DNA of 64,000 nucleotides. It comes from Agarivorans aestuarii. Its GTDB lineage: Bacteria; Pseudomonadota; Gammaproteobacteria; Enterobacterales; Celerinatantimonadaceae. Positions 16,774 through 24,856 of the stretch are shown piece after piece. Each line of letters opens with the position of its first letter. Position 1 is the stretch's first letter. The stretch lies in NCBI RefSeq assembly GCF_019670125.1, contig NZ_AP023033.1, forward strand, positions 3,559,501-3,623,500, written 5' to 3'. A model generated the notes under the pieces. That model saw nothing but the letters and a program-made list of their open reading frames with translations. It was not told the origin of the DNA and did not search any database. Position numbers and translations under genes: made by a program.

Positions 16774-17808
16774 CTAGAAGTTATTCGGATCTGCAGCTTT
16801 AAGTTTAGCGTCTTCATACGACACCATGCCTTGGTTCACCAACTCTTTTAAGTTTTGATCCAAGGTCTGCATGCCGTGCGCCATCCCGGTTTGAATAACC
16901 GAGTACATTTGCGCCACTTTGTCTTCACGAATCAAGTTACGAATAGCTGGAATACCGGTCATGATTTCGTGAGCAGCCACTCGTCCACCGCCCAGTTTTT
17001 TAAGTAGAGTTTGAGCAATTACCGCACGCAGCGATTCCGACAACATGGAGCGTACCATGTCTTTTTCAGCTGCTGGGAATACGTCAATCACACGGTCAAT
17101 GGTTTTAGCTGCTGAGGTGGTGTGCAAGGTGCCAAATACTAAGTGACCCGTTTCGGCTGCGGTGAGTGCTAAACGAATGGTTTCTAAGTCACGTAATTCA
17201 CCAACTAGAATAATATCCGGGTCTTCACGAAGCGCTGAACGTAGCGCATTGTTAAAGCTGTGGGTATCGCGGTGCACTTCACGTTGGTTAATCAAACAGT
17301 TTTTGTTTTTGTGAACAAATTCTATCGGATCTTCAATGGTAAGGATGTGCTCATGACGCTGCTCATTAATGTAGTCGATCATCGCCGCCAATGTGGTTGA
17401 TTTACCAGAACCGGTAGGGCCAGTTACTAGCACTAAACCACGTGGGTGTTCGGCGATTTGCCGAAAAATAGCCGGTGCACCTAGTTGCTCTAAACTCAAT
17501 ACTTCTGAAGGAATGGTACGAAATACCGCTGCAGCGCCGCGGCTCTGTTGAAAGGCATTCACACGAAAGCGCGCTACACCGGGCACCTCAAACGAGAAGT
17601 CAATCTCTAGGTTTTCTTCGTACTCTTTACGTTGCTTATCGTTCATAATGTCGTAGATCAGGCTATGAACTTGTTTGTGCTCTAGTGCCGGTAGGTTAAT
17701 TTTACGTACTTCGCCGTCTACCCGAATCATCGGTGGCAATTCTGCAGATAGGTGTAGATCCGACGCGTTATGTTTTACACTAAAGGCCAGTAATTCAGTA
17801 ACATCCAT
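16774..17808 (-). CDS. pilT: Type IV pilus retraction ATPase PilT
   Basis: A 344-residue hexameric retraction motor. It starts MDVTELLAFSVKHNASDLHLS and has Walker A GPTGSGKST, Asp box LTIEDPIEF, Walker B DPDIILVGELRDLET, His box FGTLHTTSAAKTIDR and the PilT-specific AIRNLIRE near residue 287. It powers pilus retraction for twitching, DNA uptake and phage adsorption. First gene of the pilT-pilU(-yaaA) unit; its start lies only 25 bp from that of divergent yggS, an arrangement conserved in pseudomonads, vibrios and relatives, so the two promoters must overlap. Confidence 0.96.
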   Translation of the reverse strand: MDVTELLAFSVKHNASDLHLSAELPPMIRVDGEVRKINLPALEHKQVHSLIYDIMNDKQRKEYEENLEIDFSFEVPGVARFRVNAFQQSRGAAAVFRTIPSEVLSLEQLGAPAIFRQIAEHPRGLVLVTGPTGSGKSTTLAAMIDYINEQRHEHILTIEDPIEFVHKNKNCLINQREVHRDTHSFNNALRSALREDPDIILVGELRDLETIRLALTAAETGHLVFGTLHTTSAAKTIDRVIDVFPAAEKDMVRSMLSESLRAVIAQTLLKKLGGGRVAAHEIMTGIPAIRNLIREDKVAQMYSVIQTGMAHGMQTLDQNLKELVNQGMVSYEDAKLKAADPNNF

Positions 17809-17833
17809 TTAATTATTTCCTCAATGTGAGTCT

Positions 17834-18532
17834 ATGAGCAGTATTACCCAAGCACTTCAATTTGTTAACCAAGAAATTCAGCAAGCGTTAGCTAAAGCAC
17901 ATCGCCCCGCAGATGCTGTTGATTTGTTGGCCGTTAGTAAAACCAAACCTTTGAGTGATATTGCAACAGCCTATCAAGCTGGCCAGCGCAGCTTTGGTGA
18001 AAACTATGTGCAAGAGGGCGTAGACAAAATACTCGAAAGCCAACAGCAAAGCTGGTTAAAAGATCCCATAGAGTGGCACTTTATTGGCCCCTTGCAGTCC
18101 AACAAAACTCGCCTCGTGGCGGAGTACTTTGATTGGATGCAAACCCTTGAGCGGGCAAAAATAGCCGATCGCTTAGCGGCGCAGCGCCCCAGCAACATGG
18201 CACCCTTGCAAGTGTGTATTCAAGTCAATATTAGCCAAGAACCGGCTAAATCAGGAGCATTGTTGGAAGATGTCCTTGCATTGGCTGCACACATTGCGAA
18301 ACAGCCAGCCTTAACCTTGCGCGGTTTAATGGCCATTCCGCAAAAACTTGAGCAAGGCCAAGAGCTGGCGGCTCAATTTGCCGCCATGCAACAAAAATTT
18401 AGCGAATTACAGCAACAATATTCTAGCGTTGATACTCTTTCCATGGGAATGAGTGGCGACATGCAAATGGCAATCAATAACGGCAGTACCATGGTTAGGG
18501 TGGGCAGCGCGATATTTGGCCAACGAAACTAA
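17834..18532 (+). CDS. yggS: Pyridoxal-phosphate homeostasis protein (YggS/PROSC)
   Basis: A 232-residue fold-type III PLP protein with the cofactor lysine in LLAVSKTKP (about K37), FGENYVQEG, EWHFIGPLQSNKT, a LRGLMAIP strand and the phosphate-binding end LSMGMSGDMQMAI. It has no known catalytic activity; it binds PLP and keeps B6 and amino-acid pools balanced. First gene of yggS-proC-yggT-yggU. A 162-bp inverted-repeat element starts on the stop codon and separates it from proC, so transcription into proC must cross that element. Confidence 0.95.
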   Translation: MSSITQALQFVNQEIQQALAKAHRPADAVDLLAVSKTKPLSDIATAYQAGQRSFGENYVQEGVDKILESQQQSWLKDPIEWHFIGPLQSNKTRLVAEYFDWMQTLERAKIADRLAAQRPSNMAPLQVCIQVNISQEPAKSGALLEDVLALAAHIAKQPALTLRGLMAIPQKLEQGQELAAQFAAMQQKFSELQQQYSSVDTLSMGMSGDMQMAINNGSTMVRVGSAIFGQRN

Positions 18533-18693
18533 TACCAATCACACTAAGTAAGTGATCAGAAATAGCGCAGGAAAAATACTCGAGAATAAGGCAGGATTTT
18601 TCGATAAGTAGTTATTCTACAATCAAAAATGCTAACGCAATTATCGAGTATTTTAACCAGCTAGAATGAACAGTGACTTAGTACGATTGGTAT
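18532..18693. repeat. MITE-like inverted-repeat element between yggS and proC
   Basis: The ends are imperfect inverted repeats: the left end reads ATACCAATCACACTAAGT and the right end, reverse-complemented, reads ATACCAATCGTACTAAGT. Inside lies a second nested pair (AAAATACTCGAGAAT near 18570 against ATTATCGAGTATTTT near 18640). The 162-bp block has no coding capacity and could fold into one long hairpin. Similar non-autonomous elements with ACCAATC ends occur in many marine Alteromonadales genomes (from memory, not searched). The left end overlaps the final base of the yggS stop codon. Confidence 0.75.
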
Positions 18694-18719
18694 AAGAACA
18701 ATAATAAGGAAAATTGAAC

Positions 18720-19541
18720 ATGACAGCTCGAATTGCGTTTATTGGCGGTGGTAACATGGCCAGCAGTTTGATTGGCGGCTTACTCGCTAATGGCGCAAAC
18801 CCAAGCAACATTACCGCGAGTGATCCTAATACTGAGCAGCAGCAAAATCTTAAGCAGCAGTTTTCGGTAAATGTAACTGGCGATAACAATCAAGCCATTG
18901 CCCAAAGCGATGTGATTGTATTGGCGGTAAAACCGCAACTTATGGCAGTGGTTTGCCAAGCCATTGCCGAAGCAGGCATTGACTTAAGCAGTAAACTGTT
19001 TGTCTCTATTGCTGCAGGTGTCAGCGTTAAACGCTTGAAAGGTTTGCTGGGTGAGCAGGTTGCCATTGTGCGCACCATGCCTAATACTCCTGCATTGGTT
19101 GGCCGTGGTATGACAGGTTTATTTGCTCCAGCAGATGTAAGCGAAGAGCAAATTGCTTGCGCTGAGCAGCTAATGCAAGCAGTAGGTGAGACCTGCTGGG
19201 TGGCAAACGAAGATGATATCAACCATATCATCGCAGCTGCAGGCAGTGCCCCCGCTTACTTTTTCCTGTTTATGGAAGCTATGCAGCAGCAAGCAGAGCA
19301 ACTAGGCTTTAGCCCTGAACAAGCTAGAAGCTTAGTTCAGCAATCAGCCTTAGGCAGTGCCGAATTAGTTGCAGCTAACCCAGACCTTGATTTAGCGACA
19401 CTTCGGGCCAATGTTACTTCTAAGGGAGGCACGACTGCCGAGGCGATTCGTGTTTTTGAAGAACAAGGCTTACGTAAAGTAGTCGCCAATGCCATGGACG
19501 CCGCCGTTGAACGCGGACGCGAAATGGAAAGTTTGTTTTAA
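18720..19541 (+). CDS. proC: Pyrroline-5-carboxylate reductase (ProC)
   Basis: A 273-residue enzyme reducing pyrroline-5-carboxylate to L-proline with NAD(P)H, the last step of proline synthesis. Visible are the Rossmann loop IAFIGGGNMASSLIGGL, VLAVKPQ, the VRTMPNTPALVGRGMT block, and the C-terminal signature VTSKGGTTAEAIRVFEE that forms the substrate site. TTG at 18714 is an alternative; ATG at 18720 fits AAGGA 9 nt upstream. Located in the yggS cluster and 17 bp before yggT. Confidence 0.96.
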   Translation: MTARIAFIGGGNMASSLIGGLLANGANPSNITASDPNTEQQQNLKQQFSVNVTGDNNQAIAQSDVIVLAVKPQLMAVVCQAIAEAGIDLSSKLFVSIAAGVSVKRLKGLLGEQVAIVRTMPNTPALVGRGMTGLFAPADVSEEQIACAEQLMQAVGETCWVANEDDINHIIAAAGSAPAYFFLFMEAMQQQAEQLGFSPEQARSLVQQSALGSAELVAANPDLDLATLRANVTSKGGTTAEAIRVFEEQGLRKVVANAMDAAVERGREMESLF

Positions 19542-19558
19542 ATTATTCTGAGGACCTT

Positions 19559-20104
19559 ATGCAAGCGCTTAGTTACTTGATTGAAGTTGTATTCAACCTC
19601 TACTTGATGGTGGTTTTACTGCGTGTGTGGCTACAAATGGCGCGCGCCGATTTTTACAACCCGCTTAGCCAGTTTGTGGTTAAAGCAACCAACCCAATTG
19701 TCGTTCCGCTACGCCGGATTATCCCAGGATTTGCTGGAGTAGATTGGGCAGCGGTGTTCTTGGCATTAGTCATATCCTTTGCCAAATGGGCTATTTTAAT
19801 GCAGCTACGTGGCGGTTTTGATTTAACTGCGGTAGCGATTCTGGCCTTGTTTAGCACACTAAAAGAAGCAGGAATGTTGTTGTTCTGGGTATTGTTACTG
19901 CGCGCTATCCTAAGCTGGGTAAGCCAAGGCCGCAGCCCAATAGAGTATGTGTTAGGCCAATTAACTGAACCGCTACTTTCACCGATCCGCCGAATCCTTC
20001 CTTCCATGGGAGGATTGGATTTATCTGTATTGGTGCTATTTATTGCGCTTAACTTTCTTAATTTGTTAATCGCTGGTTGGGTGCCATTCTGGAGCTCTTT
20101 GTAA
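19559..20104 (+). CDS. yggT: YggT family membrane protein
   Basis: A 181-residue integral membrane protein made of two YggT (CcmB3/DUF) repeats: each has a hydrophobic hairpin with LLRVWLQ or LLRAILSW and a following NPLSQFVVKATNPIVVPLRRIIPG or LGQLTEPLLSPIRRILPS loop. Family members occur in bacteria and plastids and have been linked to osmotic and cation tolerance or photosystem assembly; the molecular function is not settled. TGAGGA lies upstream of the ATG. It joins directly to yggU, whose start follows its stop without a gap. Confidence 0.9.
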   Translation: MQALSYLIEVVFNLYLMVVLLRVWLQMARADFYNPLSQFVVKATNPIVVPLRRIIPGFAGVDWAAVFLALVISFAKWAILMQLRGGFDLTAVAILALFSTLKEAGMLLFWVLLLRAILSWVSQGRSPIEYVLGQLTEPLLSPIRRILPSMGGLDLSVLVLFIALNFLNLLIAGWVPFWSSL

Positions 20105-20395
20105 TTGCCTAAGCCCGTTAGCTTTGATGACGTAAACCTGCTGTTGCAGGTTTACGTGCAACCTAAGGCGAGCCGCGACGCGATTATTGGCTTGCACGGT
20201 GAAGAGCTTAAAATCGCCATTACTGCTCCACCGGTTGATGGAAAAGCCAATCAGCACTTGAGCAAGTTTTTAGCGAAACAATGTAAGGTGGCCAAATCCC
20301 AAATCTCTATCCTTCGCGGAGAACTTGGTCGCCACAAAACCATTAGCATTGCTCAGCCAAAACAAATCCCTGAGATAATCGCTGGTTTGCTGTAA
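20105..20395 (+). CDS. yggU: YggU family protein (DUF167)
   Basis: A 96-residue protein with the DUF167 signature: [26 protein letters not shown]..., [36 protein letters not shown]. The fold is a small alpha/beta domain of unknown function. The start is TTG at 20105, exactly after the yggT stop codon, with GGAG about 10 nt upstream; no ATG exists before the conserved region, so a TTG start and translational coupling to yggT are likely. Confidence 0.9.
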   Translation: MPKPVSFDDVNLLLQVYVQPKASRDAIIGLHGEELKIAITAPPVDGKANQHLSKFLAKQCKVAKSQISILRGELGRHKTISIAQPKQIPEIIAGLL

Positions 20396-20453
20396 CTTTT
20401 ATCACGCAGAATCTTTCTATACTTAAACCATGCATGTAAAAAAGGTCGCCCTC

Positions 20454-20888
20454 ATGAGTAAGTTTTTCTTGGTCAACTTGATCGCCAGCATAATGCTATT
20501 TTCTCTACCCAGTCAGGCGGAACAAAAAGCTCAACTGGGTAACTATGAAGTGCACTATGTGGCTTTTAACTCCACCTTTATTCCAGCAGAAGTCGCCAAA
20601 ATTTACGGTTTGCAGCGTAGCCGATATAACGGCCTGATTAACATTACCGTGCTCGACAGCAAATCGGCTAACAAGGCTCCAGTTGCAGTAAACATATCAG
20701 GAACAGCGCGTAACTTAATTGGGAATCAAAAAAACCTAGAGTTTAAAGAGATTCGCGAAGGCGAGTCGATTTACTACATTGCCGAATTACGTCACAGCAA
20801 CGAAGAGACCTTTCGTTTCAAGCTCACTATTGATGATGGCAAAAGCCAACAGCTGCTAGAGTTTCAACAGAAGTTCTACGTAGATTAG
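20454..20888 (+). CDS. DUF4426 exported protein
   Basis: A 144-residue precursor: signal peptide MSKFFLVNLIASIMLFSLPSQA with likely cleavage before EQKAQ, then a beta-rich domain with YEVHYVAFNSTFIPAEVAKIYG, RSRYNGLINITVLD and FRFKLTIDDG. This is the DUF4426 family, often found next to rdgB/yggU in marine gammaproteobacteria; no function is known. An upstream ATG at 20430 has no ribosome site; the ATG at 20454 has AAGG 8 nt before it and starts at the signal peptide. Its stop codon lies on the left end of a 264-bp inverted-repeat element. Confidence 0.8.
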   Translation: MSKFFLVNLIASIMLFSLPSQAEQKAQLGNYEVHYVAFNSTFIPAEVAKIYGLQRSRYNGLINITVLDSKSANKAPVAVNISGTARNLIGNQKNLEFKEIREGESIYYIAELRHSNEETFRFKLTIDDGKSQQLLEFQQKFYVD

Positions 20889-21150
20889 GGGCTGTTAATC
20901 TTTGCTGATGGTTTTTACAGCAATTGATTAGCCATTTAAGCAAGGCAGTGAGTGTGAAGTTAAGTGGGCTTAATAATCGTTCGCTAACGCTGCGTAAATG
21001 GCTAAGAAATGCTGCCCGAAGGGTTCAGATAAGCGAACTTTACTCTTTGTTGAACACTTCTCGCTTAGCCCGCTAGGCTTCTAAGTGCTCGCCGCGATTA
21101 AAGCCCGCTTATCTCGAATAAAATTTCAACACCAAAGATCAACAACCCCT
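20887..21150. repeat. MITE-like inverted-repeat element between DUF4426 gene and rdgB
   Basis: This is most of the 362-bp gene-free stretch before rdgB. The ends are 18-bp imperfect inverted repeats: AGGGGCTGTTAATCTTTG on the left, and on the right the reverse complement of AGGGGTTGTTGATCTTTG (16 of 18 identical). The interior (for example GAACACTTCTCGCTTAGCCC and GCCCGCTTATCTCG) has no open frame. It looks like a non-autonomous mobile repeat; the left end begins within the DUF4426 stop codon. Nothing else is seen in the remaining 100 bp before rdgB apart from space for a promoter. Confidence 0.7.
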
Positions 21151-21250
21151 AAACAATCTAAAATACCCAGCCTTAGCTGTTAGTTAAGGCTGTTTCAGCA
21201 CAGCCCCTTCGATTAAACTACACCAGCCTCTTGTTACTCTAGGACTCAGT

Positions 21251-21850
21251 ATGCAAAAAGTTGTACTTGCCACCGGCAACCCCGGCAAAGTGGCCGAGCT
21301 TTCGGAATTACTTAAACCACTAAACAAGCAAATTATTGCCCAAAGTGAATTTGCCATAGAAGACGCCGCCGAAACCGGCACCACCTTTGTGGAAAATGCC
21401 ATTATTAAAGCCCGCCACGCGGCTAAGATTACTGGGCTCGCTGCCATTGCTGACGATTCAGGTTTAGCCGTAGACTACTTAAACGGTGCCCCCGGTTTAT
21501 ACTCGTCTCGCTACGCTGGCGAAGATGCAAATGACCATGACAACGTGCTTAAACTGTTAGACGCAATGAAGCAGGTGCCGCCAGCCCAGCGCGGCGCAGA
21601 GTTTCACTGCGTATTGGTTTACTTGCGCCATGCCGATGACCCAGCGCCGCTAATTTGCCACGGTAAATGGCGCGGTAGCATTACCGAAGAAATTAATGGT
21701 GCTGGCGGCTTTGGCTATGACCCGGTATTTTGGGTAGAACAACATCAGGCAACGTCTGCTCAAATCAGCAAGGCAGAAAAAAACGCCCTTAGCCATCGCG
21801 GTATTGCGTTACGCCAGTTGTTAGCGCAAATGGAAGCGCAAGCATGCTAA
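21251..21850 (+). CDS. rdgB: XTP/dITP pyrophosphatase (RdgB, HAM1 family)
   Basis: A 199-residue HAM1-family enzyme that hydrolyses dITP, XTP and related non-canonical nucleotides to monophosphates. It has [12 protein letters not shown] at the start, [15 protein letters not shown], the metal-site block [29 protein letters not shown] and the terminal KNALSHRG. Its last two codons overlap the beginning of hemW by 7 bp, so the two are translationally coupled, as in related bacteria. Confidence 0.96.
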   Translation: MQKVVLATGNPGKVAELSELLKPLNKQIIAQSEFAIEDAAETGTTFVENAIIKARHAAKITGLAAIADDSGLAVDYLNGAPGLYSSRYAGEDANDHDNVLKLLDAMKQVPPAQRGAEFHCVLVYLRHADDPAPLICHGKWRGSITEEINGAGGFGYDPVFWVEQHQATSAQISKAEKNALSHRGIALRQLLAQMEAQAC

Positions 21851-22998
21851 GGCTTAGCCCAGCACTTAGCCTTTACGTTCACGTGCCTTGGTGCGTACAA
21901 AAGTGCCCCTATTGCGATTTTAACTCTCATGGTCTCAAGCAAGACTTACCTGAAGCCGACTACATACAAGCCCTGCTGGCCGATTTAGATGCCGACTTAG
22001 CCCGCTTCCCTGCCTTACATGGCCGAGCCTTGCACAGTATTTTTATTGGCGGAGGCACCCCTAGCCTGCTATCTTCCCAAGCTATCAGCGATTTATTGCA
22101 AGGCATCAAACAGCGCTTGGTATTAGGCCCTGAGACCGAAGTGACCATGGAAGCCAACCCCGGTACCGCCGAGGCAGAGCGCTTCGCTGGTTATTTTCAA
22201 GCAGGGGTAAACCGCTTATCCATTGGCGTACAAAGCTTTCAAGCTGAGCACCTCACCAAGCTTGGCCGCATTCACAGCGGTGACGAGGCCATCAAAGCCT
22301 TTGAGTTTGCCCAGCAAGCCGGTTTTAAGCGCATCAACCTTGATTTAATGCACGGCTTGCCAAATCAAAGCCTCGAGCAAGCAATGAGCGACTTACAACA
22401 AGCTTTTGCCCTTGGCCCAAGCCATTTATCTTGGTATCAACTAACGATTGAAGCCAATACCGCCTTTGCTTCTCGCCCTCCCAAACTGCCTAACGAGGAT
22501 CTGTTATGGGATATTTATGAGCAAGGCCACCAGCTACTGCAACAAGCAGGCTTTGAGCAATATGAAGTCTCGGCCTACTGTAAAAATGGCGACCGCTCAC
22601 AACACAATCTTAATTATTGGCGTTTTGGCGACTACTTAGGCATTGGCTGTGGCGCGCACGGCAAAATAAGCGACCTAACTCAACAAGCCATCATACGAAC
22701 AGAAAAAGTTAAACACCCTAAGGGTTATTTAGCACCAGAGCGCGAATTTATGTTTAAGCACTGGGCAGTGGAGCAAGATGATTTAGCCTTTGAGTATTTC
22801 TTAAACCGCTTACGTTTGTTTGAAGATATTCCCAAGGCTGAGTTTATTAACTTAAGTGGTTTGCCGCTTAGCAAGCTTGAGTCATCGCTTAAAGAGGCAA
22901 GGCAACAAGAACTATTAGATGAGCATGATCAGCATTGGGCGGTAACAAAAAAAGGCCGTTTATTTCTAAACGACCTTCTCAATTGCTTTACTGATTAA
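21844..22998 (+). CDS. hemW: Radical SAM heme chaperone HemW
   Basis: A 384-residue radical SAM protein with the cluster motif CVQKCPYC (C17, C21, C24) followed by DFNSHG; further blocks are [39 protein letters not shown] and LSWYQLTIE. The Cys-Asp-Phe-Asn form and absence of an extra upstream Cys indicate HemW (heme transfer) and not coproporphyrinogen dehydrogenase HemN. The last codons carry the terminator of the opposing trmB gene. It overlaps rdgB by 7 bp; trmB begins 8 bp after its stop on the other strand. Confidence 0.94.
   Translation: MLRLSPALSLYVHVPWCVQKCPYCDFNSHGLKQDLPEADYIQALLADLDADLARFPALHGRALHSIFIGGGTPSLLSSQAISDLLQGIKQRLVLGPETEVTMEANPGTAEAERFAGYFQAGVNRLSIGVQSFQAEHLTKLGRIHSGDEAIKAFEFAQQAGFKRINLDLMHGLPNQSLEQAMSDLQQAFALGPSHLSWYQLTIEANTAFASRPPKLPNEDLLWDIYEQGHQLLQQAGFEQYEVSAYCKNGDRSQHNLNYWRFGDYLGIGCGAHGKISDLTQQAIIRTEKVKHPKGYLAPEREFMFKHWAVEQDDLAFEYFLNRLRLFEDIPKAEFINLSGLPLSKLESSLKEARQQELLDEHDQHWAVTKKGRLFLNDLLNCFTD
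22947..22974 (-). terminator. Terminator of trmB encoded inside the hemW 3' coding end
   Basis: On the minus strand a 9-bp stem (GGTCGTTTA/TAAACGGCC, one G-U pair) closes a GAAA tetraloop and is followed by seven Ts. It begins 33 nt after the trmB stop codon and lies wholly inside the hemW reading frame. Confidence 0.8.
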
Positions 22999-23006
22999 GC
23001 GGGTAA

Positions 23007-23741
23007 TTAAGACTCGCGAGCGAATATCAAATCCCACACACCGTGGCCTAAACGATGGCCGCGGTTTTCAAATTTAGTTAATGGGCGCCATTCTGGACGC
23101 GGCACATAGTCGTTAGTGTCTGAGGTATTGCTATAACCCGGTGCAGCTTGCATGACTTCTAACATGTGCTCGGCGTAGTTTTCCCAGTCTGTCGCCATGT
23201 GGAATACACCACCAATCTTCAGCTTCTTGCGCAGCACTTCAACAAACTCAAGTTGCACGATACGGCGTTTGTGGTGACGCGCTTTGTGCCATGGGTCTGG
23301 GAAAAATAATTGAACAGTATCTAAACTATTGTCTGGAATACTGTCATTCAATATTTCTACTGCGTCGTGTTCAAATACGCGCAAGTTAGTAATGCCCGCT
23401 TCAACAGCATCTGCCATGCAAGCGCCAACGCCGGGGCGATGTACTTCAATACCAATAAAGTTGGTTTCTGGGGCAGCTGTGGCCATCTCTACCAAAGACG
23501 CACCCATACCAAAACCAATTTCTAGTACGATTTTTGCCTCGCGACCAAATACCTCTGCCAGTGAGTAGTTGCTGGCTTGGTGGTCTAAGCCCATTTGCGG
23601 CCAAAACTCTGTTAATGCCTTTTCTTGGCGTTTAGTTAAACGGCCTTCGCGCTTAACAAAGCTGCGAATTTTACGAAGACGTTTATCTTCAACTTGCTCT
23701 TGAGAAGCCTCAGGTGCTTGGTTTTGGTCTTGCTCGCTCAT
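23007..23741 (-). CDS. trmB: tRNA (guanine(46)-N7)-methyltransferase TrmB
   Basis: A 244-residue SAM methyltransferase making m7G46 in tRNA variable loops. The family blocks are [15 protein letters not shown] (SAM motif I), [15 protein letters not shown], the catalytic [18 protein letters not shown] and [18 protein letters not shown], with [19 protein letters not shown] at the end. An N-terminal charged tail of about 45 residues precedes the fold. In E. coli trmB lies beside mutY and yggX; here mutY-yggX are 3 kb away on the other strand, separated by inserted genes. Confidence 0.95.
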   Translation of the reverse strand: MSEQDQNQAPEASQEQVEDKRLRKIRSFVKREGRLTKRQEKALTEFWPQMGLDHQASNYSLAEVFGREAKIVLEIGFGMGASLVEMATAAPETNFIGIEVHRPGVGACMADAVEAGITNLRVFEHDAVEILNDSIPDNSLDTVQLFFPDPWHKARHHKRRIVQLEFVEVLRKKLKIGGVFHMATDWENYAEHMLEVMQAAPGYSNTSDTNDYVPRPEWRPLTKFENRGHRLGHGVWDLIFARES

Positions 23742-23755
23742 GATATTTCCAGACT

Positions 23756-23888
23756 AGATATTGCAGGGACATTCTAAATGTAGAACAGGGCTGGCATTAT
23801 CCAAAGTTCTCGCCGTTGTGCAAGCTTTGCACGCTAAAGCTTGCAATGTTTTGCAGCAAAAATCAGCTCGAAAGGTAAACAGCCCCTA
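23756..23888. repeat. Repeat-like intergenic block between trmB and DUF1272 gene
   Basis: The right end, read on the minus strand, begins AGGGGCTGTT and continues with CCTTT and GCTGAT, matching the left end of the 264-bp element at 20887 (first ten bases identical). Inside is a 9-bp stem GCAAGCTTT/AAAGCTTGC (23820-23844), and GTGCAAAGCTTGCA occurs in it and again upstream of dsbC (8029-8042). It is therefore probably a degenerate member of a dispersed repeat family; the left boundary is uncertain. Confidence 0.45.
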
Positions 23889-24194
23889 TCGTTTATTTGG
23901 CGCTAGCGTCCCTACTCGCTCAATTAAACTTTTTTGCTGACTGAGGTTAACCGCTTTAATCACCACTCGCTTACCCGCTGGATAATGGCTCAAGTTATTA
24001 CCATTCACCCAATCAGCTTCTGGCCTAATAGGCCTAGCACAAAAACCGCCACCGCAATTTGGGCAAACATTAGCTAAAACTGTTTCCACACATTCTTTAC
24101 AAAAAGTGCACTCAAAGGAACAAATCATCGCGTTGGTTGCATTAGCTGCTAAGGGTGTTTCGCAGTGCTCGCAACAAGGTCTAAGTTCTAACAT
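23886..24194 (-). CDS. DUF1272 zinc-binding protein
   Basis: A 102-residue protein whose first 55 residues are Cys-rich: MLELRPCCEHCETPLA, CSFECTFCKECV, VCPNCGGGFCARPIRP. The eight or more cysteines in CxxC pairs indicate two zinc sites of a small treble-clef or zinc-ribbon type. The motif RPCCEHC...CSFECTFC...CPNCGG is that of DUF1272, a widespread family with no known function. GGAGG lies before the ATG. It stands alone, with divergent prepilin gene 78 bp away; that region must hold two promoters. Confidence 0.85.
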   Translation of the reverse strand: MLELRPCCEHCETPLAANATNAMICSFECTFCKECVETVLANVCPNCGGGFCARPIRPEADWVNGNNLSHYPAGKRVVIKAVNLSQQKSLIERVGTLAPNKR

Positions 24195-24272
24195 AGCGCC
24201 TCCACTATTAGGTTTCCTATAATAAACAGGTAATGATGTTAAAGCCCAAGCAAAGAGGGTTGATTATTCACA

Positions 24273-24806
24273 ATGTTAGCTATTTCCAAACAAAGCGGTT
24301 TTACCCTAATCGAGCTAGTGATGGTTATTGTGATTTTAGCCATATTAGGTGTAGTAGCATTACCGAAGTTCCTCAACTTACGCTTCGATAGTAAAGCTGC
24401 CACATTAGAAACTATTGGTGGAGCAATGAGAGAAGGCTTGCATTTGGTCTATAGTGAAGCAGCCTTGCAAAATAAAACCAATGGCAACAGCGAAATAGAC
24501 TATTTGGGTACTCAACTTCCTGTTTATCAAGGCTATCCCGCGGTAGATGGCAGCGATAGCTTTCAGCAACTGAATACTCAAGTACAAGCATGGCTGGATA
24601 TAGATTCTGTGGCCTTACCTTCGATCATTGCCAATAATGATGCCGCTCCCTTTTTTGTGGACAAATCGACTGCATTGAATCGAATTTACATCTTCTTTTC
24701 TGATGATTTAGCCGATAAAAGTGTATTCTTTGATTGCCATGTTTTATATACCAACCAAGAGAATGGCAACGGCCCTAGCGTTACTGTTAAAACATCAGAT
24801 TGTTGA
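24273..24806 (+). CDS. Orphan type IV prepilin/MSHA-like pilin
   Basis: A 177-residue prepilin. It has a 9-residue leader, MLAISKQSG, then the prepilin peptidase site G|FTLIELVMVIVILAILG with Glu at mature position 5, and a hydrophobic helix. The globular domain has two Cys near the C terminus (FFDCHVLY and TSDC, about 20 residues apart), which would form the D-loop disulfide of a type IV pilin. VVALPKFLNL after the helix resembles MSHA pilins. No other pilus gene flanks it, so it is probably a minor pilin or accessory pseudopilin assembled by machinery encoded elsewhere; pilT/pilU in the window could retract such fibres. Confidence 0.85.
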   Translation: MLAISKQSGFTLIELVMVIVILAILGVVALPKFLNLRFDSKAATLETIGGAMREGLHLVYSEAALQNKTNGNSEIDYLGTQLPVYQGYPAVDGSDSFQQLNTQVQAWLDIDSVALPSIIANNDAAPFFVDKSTALNRIYIFFSDDLADKSVFFDCHVLYTNQENGNGPSVTVKTSDC

Positions 24807-24856
24807 TCAAGCAACATTAATGGAATGTACTCAGCAAAAACATTTAGGATAATTTA

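Noticed and set aside
15647-17808. pilT/pilU as a tandem duplication of one gene
   Set aside because: They differ in the C-terminal AIRNLIRE motif and tail and are the normal PilT-PilU pair.
18532-21150. CRISPR array or phage attachment sites from the repeat blocks
   Set aside because: The symmetry is inverted and unique within each block, with no regularly spaced direct repeats, integrase or cas genes nearby; xerD here is the housekeeping recombinase.
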